Shown here: positions 50,001-62,000 of the stretch, piece after piece
Layout: each line of letters opens with the position of its first letter
Position numbering within the stretch: the first letter of the stretch is position 1
DNA from: Holothuria scabra
Lineage: Eukaryota > Echinodermata > Holothuroidea > Aspidochirotida > Holothuriidae
Length of the DNA: 64,000 bases
Assembly (NCBI GenBank): GCA_037179385.1
Contig: CM074193.1
Coordinates: forward strand, 45,909,082 to 45,973,081
Reading direction: 5' to 3'
The notes under the pieces: generated by a model
What the model saw: the letters and a program-made list of their open reading frames with translations, nothing else
Database searches by the model: none
What the model was told of the DNA's origin: nothing
Made by a program: the position numbers and the translations under genes

Positions 50001-53000
50001 TTTCAAATTTGCCATCATGCATCATTATCTTCTAACTCAAACATTATACTAACATGTTCAAAAAATAATTTTGTTATTCCAGATGACCTTTTGACCTCCA
50101 TAAAAGCCATACATAGATAGACATCGTGATATATCGCGTTAACAAGATTTTCAGATTTTGACCTGTGGTGACCCAAAATGACCTTTGACCTCCTTCAAAA
50201 ACAATATGGACCATTTCCTGATCATGACGCATCCACATACCAAATATAAAATCTAAGTTTCCTATCTTGAAATAGCGTGTTAACAAGATCTTTCAGACTT
50301 TGACCCTGGTGACCCCAGATGACCTTTGACCTACACCAAAAACAATAGGGTTCTCCCTCTCAATATGGAACATCTATGTATTAAGTTTGCAAACTGTCAG
50401 ACATTCCTACCTTGAGATATTGTGTTAACGAGATTTTCAGACTTTGACCCCAGGTGACCCAAGATGACCTTTGACCTCCGCCAAAAACAATAAGGACCAT
50501 CTCCTGACCATAACGCATCCACATTCCAAATATGAAATCTATCCAAGTTTCCTATCTTGAGATATCATGTTAACGAGATTTTCTAACTTTGACCCTTGGT
50601 GATCCCAGATGACCTTTGACCTCCACCAAAAATAATAGGGACCAACTCCTGACCATAACGTACCAACATGCAATATATGAAATCTATCCAAGTTTCCTAT
50701 CTTGAGATATCGTATAAACAAGATTTTCAGACTTTCACGACTGGTGACCCCAGATGACCTTTGACCTACACCAAAAACAATAGGGTCCTCCCTCTCAATA
50801 TGGAACATCTATGTATTAAGTTTGCAAACTGTCAGACATTCCTACCTTGAGATATTGTGTTAACGAGATTTTCAGACTTTGACCCCAGGTGACCCAAGAT
50901 GACCTTTGACCTCCGCTAAAAACAATAGGGACCATCTTCTGACTATAACACATCAACATACCAAAAATAAAATCCATCCAACTTTCCTACCTTGAGATAT
51001 TGTGTTAACAAGGTTTTCAGACTTTGACCCCTCGTGTCCCCAGATGACCTTTGACCTCCACCAAAAACAATAGGGTTCTTCCTCTCAATATGGCGCATCT
51101 ATGTACCAAGTTTGAAAACTGTCAGACATTCCTATCTTGAGATATCGTGTTAACGAGCAAAGTGTCACAAACACACACACATACACACACACGCACGCAC
51201 ACACACATACATACATACATACATACATACATACACACACACGCCATCATGAATGCATTGGTTTCTCTTATCATCGAAACCAATAAAACCATGTTCTAAA
51301 CCCCTTCGTTCATACACCACTATATTCTAGCTGATAACTCTTTGTTCCAACGACCTGATCTTAGATGACCATGGGTGTTGAAACATAGAGGCATCAGAAT
51401 ATAAAGGTGTTAAAATATGGGGCAGTCACCGTGGCAACAATCCTCATATTTCCCTCCTGTTAAGAGATAGTACCTACAATGTTTTTTCTCACTTTCCTGT
51501 GAAAATTAGAAGGGGTAGCTCTTTAAATATGCATTGTTGAAGTCCGAAAAATGACTTGAGAGATACTTCAAAGTGAAAGTAAAAATCTGTGGGATCTGGA
51601 TGTTGTTTAGGAATAAGTTCTGGGTGACTGCTTTTGACCTTGAAAGGGCAAAATATTTTCAACACAAACACAAAGACTTTGACATAAACAAAGTTTAGAT
51701 ATTAATCTCTTCTTTGAAACAAAAAAGTCAGAATTACTCACCTTTCATACTGAATGCAAGTTCATAAATCTTTTCCCGCAGGTAGCTAACATTGTGGTAT
51801 TTCCCAGCTGCTGCACAGCTAATTTCAATACAGCATTGTACATTTGGCAGTCCCATATCTTGTGGGGAATCTACCACAAAGCGCTCCTCGATTAGCCTCT
51901 TCAAGTCTGGCCAGAATTCTTTAGAATACTTTTTGTTTTGATTCAGCATGTCATAGTGAGTACCGACAATGATCACAGGAGAATTAGGTGCACGAGCCTG
52001 AAGGAAAAATATGAAATATTGGATACTTAAATCTTTATAATTTTCCCTTGGTGCAGGAAAAGTGATTTTAAGGCAATAGCCTTAAAAAGGTTAGGTTAGG
52101 GTAGATGGAGTTTTACAACCCAGTTTCTAACAAACTAGTTAAAGTCAAGCAGGCCATGGCCTTTTCCCAGTTGTAGCTCACTGGCTTGTTTTCCCAACTC
52201 AATGGCTTATGCTGAGCAACAAGCACAAAGGAAGTAGGTTCCATTCTTAAAGTTTTTGGCCAGGCCAGGACTCAAACTCCCAACCTTCCCACTGCCAGTC
52301 TGACACTCTTACCACTTGACCACGCAGCCTTACAAAGGGCAAAATAGAGTATTAGACAGATTTCAAGAATTCTCATTCTATATTACAAATTTGAAACATA
52401 AAGCTCATGTTTATTCATGATGTAAGTGTAGCATTGTCAAATAAAAATTGTGCATATAATTACACTTCTTTTTCATGCTCCTGCCATGAAGTATTTTGCT
52501 ATTTTTCCATAATTCTTGAGTTTTGGTGTTTGTTTTGATAGCAACTATGTATGGTATAGTCCCTGTTTGTGTACAATATGTCAAGTTACGTAAAAAAACA
52601 GTCTAAAAATATGAATGGGAGCATGCCACGAAGGAGATTAAGGTACATATACTGGGCACAGACATGGATGCAAGTCTCCAGGAAGGGTCAACATGCATGT
52701 GATTGAAAATGTAACCTTTCGTGAATAAACTGAAACAGATATTTAATAAGTTTTATGATTTGAGTAACTGTTGCAATTTTTATTGAATGTTTAACATTTT
52801 AGCCGACAATATTGTAACTATAATAAGAAACAATGAAACAGCTCCTTACATCAAGCAGAGAGATATTTAAATTGCAAGTTCATAGATTTTAGTCCATTCA
52901 GTTCTACTAAAAAGCAGTAGCTTTAAGTAATTAATGGTACTGCAGCAACACTGTAATGAGCTACAAGAGGCTATTAATAGTTTTAAGTAATACAATAGCA

Positions 53001-56000
53001 TGTTATATGAATGACAGGAAGTAATATAATTGGGAGGAACGAAACTGAAAGTTTTGTCAGAGTGAAAGCTCCAATGGACAACTAAAAATAAATATGAACT
53101 ACTGAATAACATAATTTCATTCAACCACCAACTTATAATAATTCAAATCACACAAAATTTGTAGTACTGATCAATAGTTGCAATTGCATTTTATTGTTTT
53201 AATTTGTTTACTTGTCTTCAAAATAGCAATAGGGCTGTTGTCTTTTCTTCATTGCATTGTTAAGCATGGCATGATATCTGTCATTCTCAAGCATTCACAC
53301 ACATCAAACCTAATGAACTACATAAATAAGCAGATCTACACAACAAAGAGGAAATGACTATTACAAGAGAATAACACATTTTGTGTCAAATCAGTCTGTA
53401 GGTATATTAAATTGAAATGACAGTCACTCATAACTGTATTGTTCCATGATTGGCTCTTGAGAGTCATGTGACAGTATGTATACTACTCCATTGTAAAATT
53501 AATCACAGTAACTGTTAGGTTTACCTTGAATATGCAATATTTAAGTCCTAATGATTTTGTTCTGAAATAAGTTTGAGGGAATTACTTTTGCACTTTCCAT
53601 GTGAAACTGGTCCATATGAACCTTATAGCAGACAAAGTTACCCAATGTTCAAAAGACAGTGGTATCAATAAAAAAGGAAACTCAAAAATAATGTCAAATC
53701 TATTTTTACAGATGACATCACAAATTTTCTATTATGCACTGCAAAGGATGACAAAATGGCATTCCTTCTATTAAAGGTAAAGAGCAGTCTCCCCAAACTT
53801 ATTTTGAAGAAAAAGCTAGATAACACAATTTTCCTCTTATCTCTCTTCAAAGTGTCTTTTATTACAATTTATGGCTTTACTATTGTATATTCAAGGTAAA
53901 CCAAGCAGTTATTTCTGGTAAATTTCACATCTGAAGAGAAAAAATGTTGTCACATGACTCCCAACAGCCAATCACGAAACTGGACAGTGTACTACACTTC
54001 TTCAATTTGGGATGACTGCTCTTGCCCTTTAAATTATTTCTGAAAATGAATCATACCATGGCCAGATTATCATTCCCAAATACTCCCATTCACTCTTCAA
54101 GCAATTGCCTCTTTTTGAGTCAAAATTGACTCAAATTTAACTTTGCTTTGAGTGATAACTAACCCTACATGAGTGAAAATGTCATCCAACTGGAGGGTGA
54201 AAGGAGAGAGCCATTATTGTTGCTGCAGTTGTTAACCTTCATTGCTTCTAATGCCACTACTTTTATCCATTCACAGAGAGCATAAGCACAAAAAAATATC
54301 TTATCTGTTACTTAAATGACACAATATGAGTTATTTAGTTAGATAGAGGGGTAGTCTTGTCTATGGGTTCAGTGGGTCATTTGGGTCTGTTTGTTACCCT
54401 GGCAACATTAGAGTGAAAACATCCACAAAACAATCAAGCACAATCAAGCATTACGCCAAATACAGAATACGCACAATACCATTTTTTTCACTCCGACATA
54501 TTACCGAAATGAGGAAGTGACGGTCACTGAACAGCCCCATGATCTGTGACACTATACAGAAACTACTGACCTGAATATTGACCAACCATTGTTGTAATTC
54601 ACTCAGACACTTCCTCCCATCTGTGATTTTAAAGATGACCAGATAAATGGATCTCTTGGTTAGAAAGTATTGATGTGTCACATAAAACTCATTCTGTGAA
54701 AAAATTACAATTTAAAAGATTACTAAAGGTAAATAAGGAACAATATACTAGCCTTACAGATTTTCCAAGCTTTTGAAATACTGAAATTCAACAGTTTTTT
54801 GAACTGTCTTTAAATTTTTGGTACTGAAAAATGAAGGTTTGCCAACAAAATGGCCTTTACTTTTAAGTGTTTACCCCGTTTGGAAGAACACATGCAACTA
54901 CCAAAAGAAAAAGGTTTCAAATTTCAAGACCACATGGAAATTTGTTCAGACCAAACATCCAAAATTCAAGGACATGATAAAATTTCAGCCTTTCCAGTGC
55001 CAGCACCAGAATGTCAAAATTGGGGGGATGTTGAGGATATGTTAAAGGGCAAAAATTTTTGGGTGCAATCTGCACAAGCCTTAGCAATTTCCTTGTGCCT
55101 CATAGGTAAGCACACCGTATACTATATTTCAGGCATGTCTTATACTATATGACAAGCATTCTTCAATAACAAGGTTAAGCTAACAAAAAGAACCACTGGA
55201 AAGTGCTCACGTGCGTGGGCATGCACAAATGCACAAGCATGTGAGCCGTCACAATATACATGGCTAGCAAACTGCATGCCTCAGCCCATGGTTGTTAATA
55301 GTTTTGCGATATCATTATGATCGCCGGTGAATTTGAGAATAACCTATCAGTGTTTATCCAATCACAATACAGGATTCTAAATAACCAATCACTGCAAGTG
55401 GTACAAAGCAGATTCTTGCTGTAACAGCATTAAGGATGATGCGTATCATAATTACCTGTCCACCAAAGTCCCAGGTACTAAATGTAACCTTCTTAGATCC
55501 TCGTTTCTTACAGTAAGTCCATTCTCCCACATCTACACCTACTGTTGACAAATAGTTTCCTTTCAACGTTTTACCTCCGATATTAGGGCTACCTGTCCTC
55601 TCAGCAAAGGATGGTAGTATCTGTCCAAAAAAAAAGATATGCACATGGTTGATTCAAATACAGAGCTCTCAATAATTAGCTGGAAATGAGAGCTATGAAA
55701 ATTTGTGATGGCTATCTTGTTAGACACCATATCAAAATATAGGACTGAAGTTCCCTCAGCCAAGCGGCAGATACTTCAGCCAAGCTGAAAAAGCTGCTGC
55801 AGCCATACTTTGTTGCTATGACAACAGCAAAATCAATTAGTCTTGGTAATGTTCATCTAATTCTAATTATATAAGTCACCACAAAGGAAGGCTGCAACAG
55901 GCAGCTACAACAGGTCTTTATGGTTTTAGCTAAGATTTTAATTTTGGAAGTCTCATTTGCTACCAATCACAAACTCTCTACATCACAGCTCAATCCCAAA

Positions 56001-59000
56001 ATCTGTCCTATGGCATAGAGTCCAAGCCAAGTCCAACATAGCCTACCAAATGCAAACATCATATCTCCAGCTGATGTATTTTCTAGCACTTGTGTATAAA
56101 CATTACTGCAGGTGACTCAAAGATTGGCCTAATAAATTTTTACTGGCCTTCTTCTTGCCGTTGCTCATTTATTGCCTTTCTTTACAGATGTCCTTCTCAA
56201 TTTTGGCTGTTTACATTATATTTTGGCTTCTGCTGGCTAAAGGTCTAAGCTGCAGCCTATGGATTTGGCATGGAACCTTAAGTATATCACATTGAACATC
56301 AAACACATTAACACCCTGTCAGTGAGAAAAATAAAGGTCAATGTCTTTGAAAAACTAATGTGAAATTCCATGTAGTTCACTTGCACTAGTAGACAAAGTA
56401 CAAACTAAATACTCATTAATAATCCCCAAAATAGTATCTCTTGCAGCAAGTTAGAATAACACTTTGGCCAGTTCATGCTGCCAAGTAAAATTTTCATGAC
56501 AGACTTCCAGTCACTACAATCACGTAAAAACTTAAGCTCTCATATTCCTCATTTCACAGTTTTTTATACCTTGCATCCCTCCCATTCAAACACACTGAGC
56601 TCACAAATTTATCTTTTCGGCAAATACACCATGCTTTCTGAACTATGAGTTTTTTTATAATACCTTTAGCTATGTACAGGCTAAGTGAAACCTGAAACAT
56701 CTGTACATAGAAAGTTGCATGATGGGTAAACAAAATAGCAGTTCAACTGTTCAACTGCTTGGTGAGAGGACATGACTGTTAGAGTAAATTGTCTAACCAA
56801 GTGGAAACCTGCCCTGGCAGGCAAATGGCAGCTTTCTGCAGCTACCTACACCTAATGGCAAGAAACTTGGCATGAAATAGAGTTAGAGACACGTGACGAG
56901 TGCTAGTGCAGGTGTGCCAAATGGTTGTCAGAGCAAAATTTTTCATGAGTAGGAACATAAAATTTTGCATAATTAATAGCAAAGACTCTTTTTCAGATTT
57001 GTGATAACATCTGCCAATTAATTCTTCACAGACATGAATCCAAGCATGTCACAGGGCAAGAACATCTTAATGCCAAGTGTGTATAAAGGGCATAATACTA
57101 TAAAAGAGGTAATAAAATGATACTTTGGACTGGTATATTAGAAAGTATTAAAATATGTCCGCTGACACATCTTCCTACCTCTGAGGGGTGACGACCAAAC
57201 ACAGCAGTTTCCTTCCTTAATTCATTGAGGAGAGTAGTCTTGCCAATGTCAGATTTTCCGACCAGCATTAACTTCATCCTGTTGTATGGTTTTGCACTGA
57301 TGATTGGATACAAGGTGTAAACAATTACATATTGAATTTAAATTTCAGGCATAAAAAACTGCTTAGAGTAGCTATGATTACATTATACCTTCATATTGGC
57401 TTCCAGATAGAGAATATCAGGGGAGGGCACATACCAACTCAGCATGCAAAACTAAAGTAAATCAAATGGTCGTTGGAACTGAACCACAAAGTATAAGTTA
57501 CCAGGATAGGCCTAGGCTCCTTGGCCTTCTCAGATCTGCTAATATTTAAAGGAGGTCTTCTTTTGAGAAGACATTTAATTGGGAATATGTAGGTGTACTG
57601 TACCTAGCATTAATTATTAATTAATTACCTGCCACTTCATTATCAACCCCCAGCTACACAGAGCTTCTGTATCTCTTAACTTTTTAATGTGCCAAAGGTG
57701 ATTTCTGACAAGTACCCTTTTGGGAAACAATGATTACTGCAATTTTGATTTTACAAATCCCCTACTCTTTCCAACATTCATAAGTGAAACAACAATTTAC
57801 TACTTTTGATGTTGCTGTAATCCTGATTAAAGCAGGAACAATCTTCAAGGGAACCAAACTTTTTTGTGAATAATTTCAACTTTTTTTGACTTTTCACTTC
57901 TTTTACAAATCTTTGATATTGTTCCTCTTTTGGCAACTGAAACAAAGCTATCACTTTCTATATTGCAGGAATCTTCATAAAAGAGATAACCTAATAAAGT
58001 GCACCTCAGGTCTAGAATTTAAAAAAATAAATATTTAAGAGTTTTCAAAATGAAACTCATCTATCCAACTTCAACCATCATTGCATGTTCTTTAACTGAG
58101 ATATTAATCCCTTCGCTATGCATGGTTTTGTGCGAAACCATAATTTACCATGACTGCATATGCATGGTTTTGCCACGAAACCCTAGCACTCAGCTACATC
58201 CTGGCATAGCTAATTATATTCCCTCTACTGCAGGTATTAGGCATATTCTTTAAGTTTAGGCAAAAGGGCACATTCCTGTTCTCTGTTTTCAGAAAAAACA
58301 ATAGAAACATCCTTTATTGAAAATTAGAAAAAACCAATTTTGAAAAGAACTTCCTCCTATCATTACTCCCTTTAAGAATACTTCCTGTGTTGGGAGTTAA
58401 CTTTCGATACAGAGGGAGAAAGATTTGGAAATCTTTAAAGCAATGAATATTTTTTACTCAAAGCAGGAGTTGAAATTATGATGCTATAAATGTGCAAAGT
58501 TCATTTTATAAGAGAAGTCCAACTTATTCTCCCTACGTGCCAAAATAAAACCGGGTGCCAGGGATCCAAGTGATACCCCAAATAATCTTTGGCAAGCATG
58601 TCCAGCAGAAGAGACAACTTTTGGGGGGAAGGGGAGGGCCTACACTCTGCTTAAATACCTAGATGAAGCATCTATGACTCCACCACTTCTAGCCTAGATA
58701 ACACTTTGTACAATTTTGAGAGGTGGTGAAAAACTGTTGGGGGGAGGGGGGAATGCCCCTTGTCCCCTTGCCTTGAAGAACTGTGCCTGCAACAATAATT
58801 AAAGTTAATCAGGGGCAGTTGGCTCCTATTTTTCACTTTACAAGTGCTGATCTGCATGTATTCAACAGTTGACTCCAGCAGTCTCAGTTTTTTTATACTT
58901 CGGTCCAGAGGTTTGTTTACTATTTGTCATTTGTCCTCTTTAGTGTTTACCGATAAAGTTAGATGGGTTTGATGATGAACCAACATGAATGTATTATAAA

Positions 59001-62000
59001 GTGCCAGCAATATAAAAGGTAAGTTAAAACAATTTCAAATGCTGTTCATGAACAAGTTTGGTTATAAAACAGTGCACATGTTGGTTCAAGTTCTTACAAG
59101 TAGCAGCTTCACATAATGGCAGCAGATACCGTCCAGGTGTATTCTACAACTCCCAACAGGCATGAGGGGCCTATAAGATTGGAATAATGGCTCACTTAGC
59201 TACCAGTCTAACCTGAATGCAAAAATGCATTGAGGTTTCGATGATACATAAATGTACTGTTTCAAATTTGAGAACATGCACCATTAACTTCTCACTCAAA
59301 TGTTTAACAAGCATGTTCAAAAAATAATTTTGTTATTCCAGATGTCCTTTTGACCTCCACAAAAGCCATACACAGATAGATAGACAGAAATCTTTAGATA
59401 TTGCTTTAACACGATTTTCAGACTTTGACCCCCAGTTACCCAGATGACCTTTGACCTCCACCAAAAACAATAGGGACCATCCTGACTATAACGCATCAAC
59501 ATACCAAATATGAAATCTATCCTAGGTTCCTATCTTGAGATATTTTGTTTAAGAGATTTTCAGAATTTGACCCCTGGTGACCCCAGATGACCTTTGACCT
59601 CACCCCAAAACAATAGGGTTCTTCCTCTCAGTATGGCGCATCTATGTACCAAGTTTGCAAATTGCCACACATTCCTATCTTGAGATATCGTGTTAACGAG
59701 CAAAGTGTCACAAACACACACACACACATACACTCACACACACAAACGCACATACACACACACATACACACACACATACACACACACACACCATCGTGAA
59801 TGCATAGGTTTCTCTTTCATCGAAACCAAAAAAGCTTTTTCTTTACAGTAGCATTTTTTCATTTTTAACAAAAGTTATTCAACGCAAATGAAATGTACTC
59901 ACTCTTCTAAGATGGAGTCAAGATACGACAGAATATCTGAGACTTTCATGTCCCGACTGAAATCGTCTCTGACTGGGCAGCCATCACACTCTAACTGGAG
60001 AAGATTCTTGAGACGACCCATTTCTGGGGGGAATTCCCTAATTTGGTCATTACCATCAACCTTAAGACTGTTTAGTTTGGTTAGATGTTGAATGTTAGCT
60101 GGTATAGCTGTGAGATTGTTATTAGATACAGCCAGGACCTTCAGACTTGGGAAGAGGAGGTAGATATCTGATCCTGACGGAGACAAAACTTCTGACGATT
60201 GGTGGGTACTTGGAGTCTGGTCATTGAAGAATGAAAAACAAAGAGTAACAATATGTAAAGCTACATGGCACAAACCATCCCTGTAGGTAACTGTCTACCA
60301 TTATCATTAGAAAATGGCAGTTTTTACCCCAAACCACCCATTATTAACTTTTCATATGTTATGTCATGCACAACATATATTAACAATTTAAAACTTAATC
60401 TAATTAAATTTACCCCTCCCCCCTCCCTGACTTCTAAGAGCATACATTATCCATTATTAAGAGGGGATGTACTGACCATATACCTCCCATCGTCCCACAT
60501 TTGCGAACACTTGGGAATCACCAAAAGTTATTACGTTCAAACTTTAACAATTACCTGGGATTCCCGAGCACCGGCCTCTGCCTCCGGTGAATACTTCCCA
60601 TCATCCATGGAATCTGTTTGAGTGGTGGCTATGTTCAATGAAACCAGTTTGTTGTTGGACAAATCGAGGGTAACCAAATTAGCCAGTACCCTATGTCTCT
60701 GATGTGGGCAGTAAAAACTTTTAGCGGGTGATGTCAGTTTTGGTGAAGAGGGCAGGAAAGCTGTGGAATCTTGTGATACGTGTTTTGATGCTGTGCTAGT
60801 GGTGGCACTCTGCACTATAAATGGACTGTAGCAAAAGTCAAGTCCACTGGCACTATCGTCACTGTGATAGACTCCCCTGAAGAGCATAAACTTGTTGGAT
60901 GACTTGTTGAACGAATGTTTCCTGGAGGAGGTGGTGATACAAGTCACTTCGTTGTTTGACATATATAGATCAACAAGACCAGCTGGGAATCGGCTGATTG
61001 GACCACAATTCTTTATTGAATTGTTGGAGAGGACCAGTTTGACGAGCAGCGGAGCTAAACATGCCAAACCTGGGGGTACATCACGGAACTCATTATGCGA
61101 AAGATCCAACTCTTTCAGGTGACAGATATCTTCCCCAGATGGACTGTCCTCTATGGGGACAGAAACCATACTCCCTGCACTACAGAGCTGATGTCGTCTC
61201 AGGGTTGCCAGAGATACCTGCCCAGAGTGGGCTCTCCCTTCCTCTTGGTCTTTCCTGCTGCTTATGGAATCATAATGCATCTCCACATAGTGTTCATGCT
61301 GATCCATAGCCAAATAACTGCTGTCATTCTCACTGCAAGAGTCTCCATCTCCGTTTGGCAAAGAATAGTCCATCCTCACAGTATTATCTGACGAAGAATC
61401 TACCTCTGCTTGGAATACCTCATCTTGGTCTGCCAGAGTCGTTGGCAGCTCTTTCAGTTTGTTGCCAGACACATTGAGTATTTTCAAACATGGAGCACGC
61501 CACATGTCATAAGGCAGTTCTTCAATTAAGTTGTCTCCTAAAGAAAGAACCTCTAAAGCCGGAAGTCTGAATACATCCAACGGCACACAAGTTATTCTGT
61601 TACCATCAAGCTTCATCTCTTTCAAACAAGGCAACTTCCAGCCAACTATTGGGACATCCTCATCCTCCGTGTCCTCAACAAATTCCATACTCCCCACTGG
61701 GAGGTGAACTAGCTTATTATTGCTAACATTGAGCATTTGTAGTGATGGCAGCTGAAAGATTAGTAACGGCAACACCCTCAAGCAGTTGTCAGAGATGTCT
61801 AGCTTTGTAACAGTGGACACCTTATCATGAATACAATTACCAATATTATCCAGGTGTTTAAGCGCAGGATTAAACCTCAAACTTGCTTCAATCAGCCATT
61901 CTTTAGCAACTTCTGTTAAATTTTGGTCATGCCAGTTGATAGTGACTGGAGTATCAAATGTTGAGTGAGTGGCCTGAGGCCGTTTTATACTTGCTAAAGT

